Positions 36,031 to 47,010 of a DNA stretch of 64,000 nucleotides are shown here, piece after piece (positions within the stretch are counted from its first letter, which is position 1; every line of letters begins with the position of its first letter). Both the position numbers and the translations under genes were made by a program. The notes under the pieces were generated by a model. The model was given only the letters and a program-made list of their open reading frames with translations. It had not been told where the DNA came from and ran no database searches. Source of the stretch: Planococcus citri (taxonomy: Eukaryota; Arthropoda; Insecta; Hemiptera; Pseudococcidae); contig NC_088679.1 in NCBI RefSeq assembly GCF_950023065.1, forward strand, positions 54,188,001 through 54,252,000. The letters run 5' to 3'.

Positions 36031-38149
36031 GGCAAAAATCAATTTTTTTTTGATGTTTCGACCAAAAAGAACAAAAATAAGATACAGGAGAAAGGAGCAA
36101 ATTTTAAAACAAACACAAAAAAAACAAGTTTGCGAGCACCAAGCACAGAACTGAAATCTGGGGGGTTTTTTGACGGTTGTTTGAAATAGTAATTTTTAGA
36201 ATAATTAATGCAAAGTTGGAAACAACGTATTAATTTTATTGACATTATATTTTAGCATAGACTAATTTGTAAAAATGATTCGAAAAACTTGAATATTTTT
36301 TTTACAAGTTATTCAATATGTACCTATAACCTATACAAAATACCTCAATAAAAAAAATTTCAAAGTAATTTTCTGCGAATAGAAGCTAATGGTTTTCTAG
36401 GTCAGGTTTCTCAATATTTTCCCAGAGAGGAGAAACGTTAAATTTTTTCAAACGTTATCACAGGCGTATTTTACACATTATCGATCAATCCACAACTTTT
36501 TGCAGAATATTGAGGCTGAAATTGGGGAAGGAGGGTCATGATATTACTTAATTTGAAAGATGAATTTTTATTGCTCTCGACAGTTAGGTATAGCCAAATT
36601 AGTCCATTCCAAAAACTTTTTTTTTTGCCGAAGAACAAAAGTAAGTCGACCAATTTAGACACCCTGTCGTAAATAAGGACCATTACCACCCTAAAGTAGC
36701 ATATTAAGAACACCCTTTTGATATTCCACAGTAGCATGTTTTTTTTTTTTTTAATAACAAAAAATTACCAACTTACCATCGTAATAATATGTACCTACCT
36801 GCACCTACATTGTAGATTTATATAATTGCCTTGTAAAAAATAATTACCCTTTTTCTATTATAACATATACTCACTCGTAACCGAGGCAATTAGTGACATT
36901 ATACACAATGTACCTACACCAATGAGCGAAGTAAGATTCTAATCGACGTGAATGGATTTTCAATGTTTAATTTACATCGCGCTGATAAACATTAATTTTT
37001 TTTGGCTACAACATCGAAGGTCCTACGTACGTACTCGTACAGTGCACACGGAGAGTAAAATTTTTCACGTGTTTGACGGGATCACTGTCCTAAGCATAGT
37101 TAATGGGGTTTTTTAACCAGACGAATGGTTAAATTGTACAGCTGGTATTTCGCGTGTTCAACTCGTAAGTCGTATGAATTGATACGTAAACGTATAAACT
37201 TCCATCTCCCATCTCTCTACCTGTGTAATGCACCTATACCTACCCAAAGTACCCATAATCGTCAAGCTAGGATACACATTATTTATAGGATTATGCTCTT
37301 CCAGAGATGATAGAACGTCATCAACCCAAACACAGCTCGGCGATTATATTTTTCAACCTGTTACTTACTGCTAGCAGAATATGCTGCGCCGGCGCACGCT
37401 CAAGGAGCACGTTATGCAATATGTCACCAGTACAACGAACGAGTCGGATTGGAAAAAATTCCAAGAATTTTATCCACCGGTTTTTTTCCGGCCAGGCCTT
37501 AGTGAGTTAGTGCGAGAATCAGCGTGTACTTTACAACATTTCGTAGAGCGAAGAAATGTTTTATCACGAGTAGAATTTATTTATATTTCGAATCAGTCCT
37601 ATAGTCGAGAGCCGAGAGCTTAGTCACAGAGATTTCTTCGAATATTGTACGAGTACATCGCGAGTAAATCTCCATATTATAGCGAGTTAACACGACCTGG
37701 GCTCGGTTCAACTTTCAATTGGCAGGTTCTTAATTCAATTTTCATTTCGCTAGAACTGCAATATGAGTCATTAGGTATTTCGCGATTAGTAACGAATTGG
37801 CAAAATAACAACAAACAGAGAGTTCGTTTGAACTATTTTTCCATAGAATCCAATCTGATTGCCATTAGAAGAGGAGTAGGGGGAGAGATAATCAAAACGA
37901 TGAGGTAATGATTGAATTTAGAAAACAGAATCTTCAAAATACCTTTCGATGATCAGAAAAAACCAACTATTTTGGTTCTCAGATACTTTCAAAACCCTTA
38001 TCACTAGGTTTTTTCTTCATCTCCCCCCTTTTCTCCACCCCCTTCACCTCATCCTGTATTCTCAATATCGTCGTCATAAAACCAGTCACTCGGAACAAAA
38101 CCAACATTACGTTAATAAAAACAAAACTCAGGATCCCGTTAAAGGCAAT
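36031..38149. other. Intergenic DNA between repeats and the Myc 3' end
   Basis: Mostly featureless. An ATG-initiated frame at 37381-37623 (80 codons) lies in locally GC-richer DNA, follows a CTAGCAG acceptor-like string and meets a GTGAGT donor-like string at 37500. It shows no domain I recognise, so it is not called a gene. Confidence 0.3.
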
Positions 38150-38339
38150 GTATTTAATTTTTTTCTTCTTTTTCACATTTTACAATTTTTTTTGTCTTTT
38201 TTTCATTATAATAGTATAATATAAAAACCCTTGTTGTGTTCTATAACGTAAACAGTATGAAAAAAAAGAAAGAAAAAAGAAACGAAAAAAACAAAAACTT
38301 CGACTTAAAAACTAAAAATAAAACGTACAAAAAAGTATA

Positions 38340-40050
38340 TATGTACAAAGAAAAAAAAAAACTAATAAGTTATAAATGAAACATTATATAGCAAAATAAA
38401 AAACTAATAAGGATTTAAACATGATTAGTTAAGTCAAAAATGAGATATATACAAGATTTTAACTTAGGAAAAAAAGAAAAGAAAAAACAAAAAATATAGA
38501 AAAAAATGCAAGTTATCAGCTTTTGAAAGATACAAAAAAAAAGAACAAAAACAAAAATGGCACCAATGTACATTTAAATCCATGATCATGGATAATCATT
38601 AATGAAAACAACGAAAACATTTAAAAAGTGCCAGTCATAATTACAAACTTTGCCTTATACAATATAACAGACTACTGTTATAAAAAATCGACTTCCTCAC
38701 ATTATTTCGTTTTCATCAATTACCAAAACAGGGGATGGGAACCAGTGAATTCGTAGAAAAAATAACATTAGTAAAAAAAAATTCCAAAAAGGTTACACGC
38801 ATACTAAAAAAAAAAAAAAAGAAAAAAGAAAATGATATCGATTAAAAATTAGGTATCATAATAAAAATTAATATACACGTTATAAAAACCTAGCAAATAG
38901 TAAAGCGTTTATTGGTAACTGATTTTACGGAATTGTAAAAAAAAGAACTCAATATTACCCAAAAAAAATAATAAATTTCGTAATAGTCTCTTCGTAAACA
39001 TATTATTCATTCTCTTCGTCACTTATTCTCCTTCGAACAATTTATTCACTCTCTGAGAAATATTATTCATTTACTCTTCACACTCCTCGGAAGTTATTAC
39101 AGTCCCTAGTTTGTCACCAAAACACGAATGAAAAAAAATGAAAAAACAATAATTCCAATTTATACGTAAAAAAAAAAAATAATAAAAGATGAACAAAAAA
39201 CTGGTACATTAAAGCGTTGTATATTTCTTTTTAAATCTATATCGTAAACGTAGACTTGTAATAATATTATTTCATAGTATAAAATTAAAATCGTTAATCC
39301 AAAGAAAAAAATAATGATCAACTGTTATAATCCTAAAAAGTATAAGAAATATTATCGATGAAACGAAAGAAAAAAAAAATTAAAAAAAACTACCTACATC
39401 TCAATATTGTGAACACAGACTCGCATTGTACAGTTTATCATAAAGAAAAAAAAAGTAAAACAAAAAGAAAAAAAAAGAATAAATGAAAATAAAATGTAAC
39501 GAAGAAAAATAAAAATTTAAACAAAAAATTATACTTGAGGTACACTGGACTATAAATTTACAAAATAAAAATAGTACTAGATAGTTCTACCGAAATAGAA
39601 TAATAGTACGATAAATCAAAATGTTATATACAAATGACGACTCGAACGTTCGCATATGCACTGTTGAATTAAATTATTCATCTTTTGTACATCACAGTAT
39701 AGGTTTATTATAGGTCAACGCACTTCATAAAAGAAAATACCTAAAGAAGCATCTCATCACAGCGGATAAACAACTAATAAACTACATCGTAATCTCCAAT
39801 AGCAGGCTCAAAAAAAAATTTCACAAACGATATCTTCTTAAAATAAATTTATCGACGTTGATAAAAAATTTTCCAATTCTATTTAAAATTTTTAAGAAAG
39901 TTCGTCAAAAATCGATCAAGATGAATTCGCGATCGAAAATTTTCAAAAAAAATTTCGCACTCGTAGAATAAAATTACGCTTAAAAAGACAGAAAAAAAAT
40001 TCGCAAAAAATAAATCTAGATCTTCGAATAGATAGATAAAGGTATTTACA
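38340..40050 (-). promoter_or_regulatory. Four Pumilio-type UGUANAUA motifs in the inferred 3' UTR
   Basis: Read on the minus strand: UGUACAUA at 38340-38347, UGUAUAUA at 38446-38453, UGUAUAUA at 39625-39632 and UGUAAAUA at 40043-40050. PUF-family proteins bind this octamer and repress or destabilise mRNAs. The region is AU-rich, so some matches are expected by chance. The two left-most sites fall in the UTR only if it extends past the first poly(A) signal. Confidence 0.3.
39704..39709 (-). terminator. Candidate polyadenylation signal AATAAA of Myc
   Basis: First perfect AATAAA met on the minus strand after the Myc stop codon, about 1.28 kb downstream of it. Further perfect copies lie at 39041-39046 and 38908-38913, so alternative 3' ends are possible. 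Cleavage site not determinable from sequence alone. Confidence 0.35.
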
Positions 40051-40993
40051 ATATCGAATATTAATAATTTCCAGAGTAAAAGTCAAACAAAAAAAACACG
40101 TTCTCGTTATTTCCATCATCGTTTTCGATGGGAAAAAAATATAATCGAATAAAAATAACTTTTTTTTTTCAATAACATACGAATAAAAATATAATAATAT
40201 CCGCTTACATAAAGATTAAAAAAATATATATATAATATAGCGTTCAGGTACGTAAGAAATGTAAAAAAAAATTTCCACGTTAAAAATAACGTGAAAATTG
40301 TAAAAATAATTGTAAATTCACGTTACTGGCTGTGGAAGACTTACATTAATATCACAAACAGCGCTACCTTAATTTAATATAATAATTTCATATAATATTA
40401 AACCTTAAAAAAATATCAATGTATACTTGAACACTGCATTATGTATGGTATTTAAACTCGTTATGTTCCGACTTACTCGTTTTTTTTTTGTATTGTTTTC
40501 TATCTATCGTAATAAATTAGTATGTTCCGAAAGGGAGAATAAAATAAAAAATAAGTAACCAAAAAAGCAGACGATGAGAATTATCCCTCGTCGACTTTTT
40601 AAGGTGGTATTTTTCGGACTAGAAGTACAAATACACGAAAGAAAATAAGAAACAGAGTGTGCGTACTATTCTAGAGACGAACTCGAGAATATGGATTATA
40701 ATAAATTAACTTGATTGAAGATACCGTCTGTGAAATACGATAAACAGGGAGAAAAAAACAAAAAAAAAGAAAAGAAAAAAAATTGAGCTTAAAACAGTCT
40801 TACGAGAACAAATAACAAAAATACGTAGTACATATACGAAAATAGAAAGAAAAAAAACACATGAGGAGGAAAAGACCAAAAAAAAAAGTAAAAATTAAAA
40901 AGAAGAGAAAAAAACAAAATACAGTGACAAAAACGTAGTTTTCCTCTCTTCTGAATGACATTACTCTCCAATAAAATTACATTATAATAACAC

Positions 40994-41721
40994 TTAATAT
41001 CTGGACGCTGCTATACTTCTTCTCAACTGCGACAACGTGCTTCTAAGTCTTTCTTGTTGTAATTTCATGGCGGCCAATTGAGACTGTATGTTACAATCGT
41101 TACGGAACAATTCGTCGCAATACGATTTAGCTTCTTGTAATATCGAAACTTTGGGCGCTCTGGGTTTATCGTAAAGTTTAGGTATGAGACGTCTGAGCTC
41201 TTCGAACGATTGACGCATTTCGATTCGTCGAACTTGCTCGTTGGTATTATGTAGATGTCTTTCGGACGGCGAAAATACACGTCCGCCGGAACTAGTTTTT
41301 CTTCTTTTTGGCGCGCTCGAATCTTTCGCTGGTAAACGTACTTTTAACAAACCGGTAGTCGAGATGGCCGACGATGAGAATTTCGTAGAATCAGCGGCGC
41401 CGTTGGTTTTGGCCGATGTCAACGATATTTTGATTTTCGTATCGCTATGATGATGGTGATGATCGCTGTTCGATTTATCCTTCGAATAGGGCGACTTCCG
41501 CTTCCGATTTCGAGCTAGCATTTTCCGCTCTTTTACGCCGCTGCCTACGGTCGTTTTTATCTTGGTTGTATCTTTATCGCGATGCTTGGTCACCAATTCG
41601 GCCATCTTCAGCTGACGTTTGAGTTGCTCGAAGTATTCTTTTTGTTCGCGATCCAATTCGTCACACTCGTAATCGTTCAACAGAGTTGAATCGCTCAGTA
41701 GATTCACATCATCGTCTTCGT
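40994..41721 (-). CDS. Myc: Myc, C-terminal coding exon (acidic box end, NLS, bHLH-zipper)
   Basis: Encodes residues 513-754 of the predicted protein, plus the stop. Myc dimerises with Max through its bHLH-zipper and binds E-boxes to drive growth genes in the nucleus. In order: acidic DEDDD just after the junction, KRK-rich segment, five histidines (600-604), NLS-like APKRRKTSS (649-657), basic region and helices from about 666 to 718 with the Myc hallmark RAPKVSILQEA, then a zipper with I724, M731, L738 and L745. The ending ERLRSTLSQLRRS parallels human EQLKHKLEQLRNS. DNA-contact residues H670, E674 and R678 are kept, but the usual ERQRR core reads EQVRR. The exon starts after a pyrimidine-rich TTTACAG acceptor; its phase completes the split Asp codon from the upstream exon at 60828. 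Max, Mad and Mlx are less likely because they lack the APKV-IL pattern. Confidence 0.94.
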
Positions 41722-41903
41722 CTGTAAACACAAAAACAAAACGGAAAACCCGAAATAGTCATTTGGTTCCTATACAAATTCAGTTCGTTTCATTTTTCTA
41801 CCATCTACAGAGCGTTTGTTCGTTCGCCCCGACGCGACTCATTTCGAACCACACCCGAGACCGAGTCGAAAGAAAGCGTCGACTTTCTTCTTTCGACTCG
41901 TCA

Positions 41904-41920
41904 CCGTCGTCGTCGTCGTC
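41904..41920. repeat. CGT trinucleotide microsatellite
   Basis: Five to six CGT units in the Myc intron, 190 bases from the last coding exon. Similar tracts lie near 42344-42372, 47641-47680 (CGT then AGT) and 53590-53614 (ACG). Confidence 0.6.
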
Positions 41921-42768
41921 TTATGGGGCAAAATCAACGGGAAAAGAACTCGAAGAAGAAAAAAAAAGCGTACATAGGAAAAGCGCTCGAGGTACACGTA
42001 GAGAATTCCAATGCAGACGCGGCGCGTTAAAGGACTTTGAACTCGGTGCACACCTCTACACCCCCTTACTAGTACATTGCCCTCGAATTGACAACCCCAT
42101 CCTGTCTGGGTAAAAGGTCTTCGTTCACAAATCCCATTACGATACACACACTACGTACTTTCTCTCGCCCGTCATCGCTGCCTTTAACGGCGGCGTCTTT
42201 TAAACGCTAATACCACTACATGCACACAAACATACCACCGGCAGAAACCACCCCGACGCTGAGTAATACGAGCATTTGGCCACAGAAGCGGTACCGGCGT
42301 GTCCGTGTGCTTTACTACCGTAAACCTATCGATCCATTTTTCGCTGGTCGTCGTCGTCGACGTCGACGTCTTCGTAAACCGACGCGTTTTTTCACCACCC
42401 TTCGCTTTTCTTCATCTGACTTTTTGCATCACTGTAAGGCTACGCTAGCGCCAGCCACCGGTATTTCGCCGATCCCACATGCCACACCCTGATAAAAAGC
42501 GCGCCAAAAATGCACGCCGTTTTTCACCAATTTTCCAGTTCGCTTTCGAAAGCTTTACAACGCCGGCTTGCTCGTTAACGCGAGTAAGTGGATAGGATTT
42601 CGAGTAATTCATTTCGAAAATTGAACCGAAAAAGAACACAAGAGGGAATTTAATGCTCGAAAGTTGGAACACCATCAAATGCCACATTTTACTTACATTA
42701 TTTATCAAATTTGTTCAAAACACGAAAAAATGATTTAAAATGGTTGAAATTTGGAAAAAAATTGCAAG

Positions 42769-42986
42769 ATGGTAGCAGAGCGTGGTTTTCAGTCAGCTCA
42801 TTGAAAAGTATTCATCAACTTTGATCAAAGCACGAAAAAAGTATTTAAAATGGTCAAAATTTGGGAAAAGATCGCGAAATGGTAGCAGAGCGTGGTTTTC
42901 AGTCAGCTCATTGAAAAAATTGCATATTGAATCACGAGACCACGAATTTTGAATTTGGATCTTTCGATATGGTAGCAGAGCGTGGC
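42769..42986 (+). repeat. ATGGTAGCAGAGCGTGG repeat cluster A (three copies)
   Basis: Copies begin at 42769, 42879 and 42969. The first two share more than 40 bases on either side, including TTAAAATGGT upstream and TTTTCAGTCAGCTCATTGAA downstream. The third has CACGAATTTTGAATTTGGAT upstream, which is the version shared with cluster B at 46.9 kb. No coding potential. A resemblance of TAGCAGAGCGTGG to a Pol III A box is noted in the findings, but no B box follows. Confidence 0.85.
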
Positions 42987-45429
42987 TTTCACATGGAAAT
43001 CTTCTCAAAAATCGTCATTTCGAGCCCTAAACACACCATTTAAGCTCACTTAGATACGTACAACATTTGCAACAAAAAAATTCCACCCATCGTAGTTACC
43101 ATGTACCTACAATGTACACACAAGAACCATCTCTTTCTCACCTTACCCTTCTACAATGCAATTCTCAAACTATTCGATATCTCTGCCAAGTGATATGATA
43201 AGCATTACTGCTAAACGTAACTTATATACATATATGTAAACATATAGCCTTGAATAGAGTCAAAGTCTACACGTATGCGCCTGCCACCACTCGTCGATCG
43301 TCTTTCAGTGTTGTACATCTACATAGTACACTACACACCCAAAATAACAAGCCACTTACGAATTCAACTTTTCGGCAATGACGACGACGACCAACACCGT
43401 CGGGCATGATAAACGTGTACACTTGTACGCTCGCACATATTAACCAAATCACCTCCTCCGCTACCTCGCCGATCGTCTCTTCTGGCTAACAACTTTTCCT
43501 CTTCCTCGGCTCTTTTCCTCGCACACACCGTATCTTCACGTCGCGTCGCCCGACTCTCTTCTAAGTCGAGAGTTTAATAAACGATGAGAATAAAAAAATT
43601 CCCTATCCCCTTCGAAATACACGCCAAGTACTAGAGATAAGAGCTAGTTGAGTAATTTGATCGAAAGTCTAGCGATAAATTCGAATGGTCACTCTTTACG
43701 ACCACCTGCTCCGATAAAAATTCCTCGCAAATGTGAAAAAATTTGACGAATTAGGCGATAGAAAAACCGCGCGAAAATATCATTAATTCAACTCGAATCT
43801 TGTCCGATGCGGCCGATGATCATTTTAACATACCATCGCATGCACATGATGCGCTACCACCACCACCACATGTATTTTCAACGTTGTCGCTGGCACAGGC
43901 ACAGGCACAGCCAAGCCACCGTCAAACATGTACATGTTCGCTCGTCCAGCAAACAGGTTTGTACGCCGGTCATGTGGTGTTGGAAAAAAATTCGTACGAG
44001 GTATTATAAGATAATCATCGTCTAATCTCGACTCGTTTATGATATACGCAGGCAATCGGGCAAGTATCTACGTAATTCATCGTATCGTAATAAGATAAAC
44101 CGAAAAACCCGACGAGTTCGATGGTGAATTGAAAACAAGAGATTGCTTACAATGTTTGTACATCAAATACCAAAAAATCAACAAAACCCCAGCTCAGTCG
44201 ACTAAAATTATGTAGTAAGAGGGATAATTCGTCAAATTTCACTCAAATTTAATATATTCAATTCGATATAACCGAAAAATGCATATTCCTAGACCAAAAC
44301 TCCTAAAATTTCTCGACTCATCCAAACTTAGCAATTCAATTTCAATATCGTGTCCAAAAAAAAAAAAAAAAAAAAAGAAAAAAAAGTGAAGACTAATTCG
44401 ACGTGGCAGTACGGAAAGAGGAACTAGCAAAGCATACCAAACGTATTTCCCGTTCGATAATGAAAACTACGAAAAGATAAAGGAGACACGCAATCAAGCA
44501 TCGAAACATCCCGATAAAGTAAAGGGAGAGAAAAACCTCTCGTTCATTATTTCTTCATAATACAACCATTTCGAGTAGGTACGCTTCCTTTCATCTATCT
44601 TGATTTTCTCCAACTTTTCGACTAGAACAAAACACGCTGGAAAACTTCAATCAGCGAAGAAAAGAAAACTAAACGAGGGATGCGACGCGACGAACCAACA
44701 TGATAAAAATACTGCGAGCTTCGACGAGAAAAAGGTGAACGACGGTAATGAAATAGTATCCTAATAAAAAGATGATCGAAACCGGCTGAAATCATTCACA
44801 TAAAAATGTACCTACAATATCGTAAAAATCCTCGCTATCATTACCCAAGAGTACAAATTACTCGGAAAAAAAAAAATAATTCCCAACATTTATATAGCCC
44901 ATATTCTAACCATTTATGTATAAAAAAAGCGATACAAAATTATCGAAAAATATAAAAACTTCATCGTTAAAAAAAAAAAATGAAAGAAGGAAATGTTTAA
45001 AAGATCAGATATCAATGTACCACAAAGGTTCCTTTACACTCTAATAACATAAACCTTACACTTAATATGGGAAAAAATTCACTAAAAAACCCCTCATGTT
45101 ATCTTAATCGACACCATATGGTTTATGTGGTTATCTCGGCTGGCCCAGCGGGTATCATTTTTAATTTCTGCGTGAAAAAAAAGAAACACTTTTGGTTTCA
45201 ATTTGGTGTCTACAAGAATGACGATGTCGACGAATTCCCGTTAGTAAGCGGGCTAAATAAAAACACCGGTCATACTAGCGCCAAACCAGGTAAACGTATA
45301 CCTAATAAAAATTACTCATCGCAACACAGTAACATAATTCCAAAAAAAAAAAATTTACCTACATAAGCTAAAAATGTGTACTAATAGCGAAGATTACGCA
45401 AAACTACGCAATGTAGTAATTGAACGCAC

Positions 45430-46160
45430 CAGGCAGCAGGCAGGAGGCATCAGGCATCCCCTACTTTGCCTCGCCTCCCAACCACCCTTCTCGCATCGGT
45501 TAATTTCCCTCGACGAGTTAAAATTGTTTTTCCGTACCGAGCGAGACGCGACGGGCGCGCGCGCGTACGTACGTGTATTTTCGCGGAGGAGTTTAAATTA
45601 ACAATTTCACGGGGTAACCGCATCGCGGGACAACTCAGAAGGAATACAATACGCTCGTCAAGGCGTCAAGGTCAATGGCAATGACCGATGACGAGGACAT
45701 TTCACGGAATAATTCACCGTAAGGGGGACGACGCGAGACGCGAGCGAGGTAACCGTACGACGCGGCGGCGTCCGCTGCGGCTGCGACGCGACGATGAGGC
45801 TTGGGCGGCCGGCAGGTCGCGGAGGTACCTCCGCTCGCTACCGGTCCTCCGACGGCGACGAATCGGCCGCCGAGAACGCTGGAAATTCAAGACAGCGTCA
45901 AGGCTACACGTTGCCTCCGCTGCCGGCTACTCCTCCACTCCGCCGCTCGCCTTATAATATACGACGACCACGTGACGTAAGGCTCGATTTTCATGCCGGC
46001 TGCCGAGCTCCGCTCACCACCGCCGCCGCCACCACGTAGAGCTCGCGCAGGCTTCGGTTTCGCGCCTTTTTTCCATCGACCTATCCTTCGTTTTCCCGCT
46101 CATTTTCATTTTCCCGGTACGTTTTCCACTCGTCCCTGTATACACGCTACTTTCTGCGCC
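45430..46160. promoter_or_regulatory. CpG-rich island in the Myc intron, possible internal promoter
   Basis: About 700 bases stand out as rich in G, C and CG dinucleotides against AT-rich surroundings, with runs such as GACGGGCGCGCGCGCG near 45547 and dense CGG/CGA from 45720 to 46040. In the middle sits CCACGTGACGTAA at 45968-45980, an E-box overlapping a CRE-like TGACGTAA, preceded by a TATA-like TTATAATATA at 45951. The many overlapping open frames here follow from low stop density in GC-rich DNA. Interpretation as a promoter or enhancer is inference. Confidence 0.35.
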
Positions 46161-46859
46161 AGGCGCGTTCGCTCGAGCTTACAAGCAGTGTTACCATCTA
46201 TGTAGCTTCCCGCCAATAAAATTTCACGTTCGCTATTTCGATTTTCTTCAGCTGCTTGTTCTGCGATTATGAAGCCATCTAATGTAACTACGTACCTACT
46301 ACGACTATACCAAGACAACTACCACGATGCCTGCCTAAATTTTCGCGCCTTTTTTCTCAACCAGCCGAGCAGCCGAAAAACACGTTAACACGTCCGGTCG
46401 TCACAGTGACATAGATTTGCATACTTTTTCACTTCTTCCGCGTCCGTCTCTCTTGTGTTCCAGTAACCACTCTTTTCTCTCTCTCACTTTTATGCCGTTA
46501 CATCAGAGAATGGGTGTTACTTTTTTTTTTTAGTAGAAATCGTAACAAGATCGTGAACAGTAAATTTCACATCAAGAAGGAGATGGAGGCAGATTAATTA
46601 GTAAGAAAGGAAGCTGTTTTTACAGAATCGAAGTTATCCCATAAAATCCTAATGTTCCCAGCGATGGAAGTTGGTATTCTACAGATGATATCTGATAATC
46701 GATACAATATTTCAGGTTTACTAGTTTGCAGGATATTTTTTGGCATATTTTCGGGTCAAATGGGGTACAAACTGTCAACTTGGAAAGCTAAAAAACTGAC
46801 TTCATTCATTTGGAATTCGATTTCCAAGGGTTATCCAACATTTTTTCAGGGTCAGGTCA

Positions 46860-47010
46860 GCACAAGATTCCCACAACTACATGGCCACGAACTTGAAACT
46901 TGGATTTTTCAAAATGGTAGCAGAGCGTGGTTTTCAGACAGTTCTACAAAGTGGTTATAAATTTTACATTTCTACCCCCCAAAATGGTAGCAGAGCATGG
47001 TTTTTAGAAA
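46860..47010 (+). repeat. ATGGTAGCAGAGCGTGG repeat cluster B (two copies)
   Basis: Copies begin at 46914 and 46984 (the second reads GCATGG). The first is preceded by CACGAACTTGAAACTTGGAT, matching the flank of the third copy of cluster A with few changes. This shows a dispersed family with a unit of at least 45 bases rather than a lone short motif. Confidence 0.8.

Larger units (their letters stand above)
38150..40993 (-). other. Inferred Myc 3' UTR (extent uncertain)
   Basis: On the minus strand this stretch follows the Myc stop codon and is strikingly U-rich and C-poor, with no frames longer than 60 codons. Candidate AATAAA signals on that strand are at 39704-39709, 39041-39046 and 38908-38913, so the UTR could be about 1.3 to 2.1 kb or longer. 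Four UGUANAUA motifs occur at 38340, 38446, 39625 and 40043. The left boundary at 38150 is arbitrary, set where the A-rich plus-strand composition stops. Confidence 0.45.

Noticed and set aside
42769..42986. tRNA-derived SINE based on the TAGCAGAGCGTGG A-box-like string
   Set aside because: One extra base in the A box, no B box (GGTTCGA) at a suitable distance, and no poly-A or simple-repeat tail.
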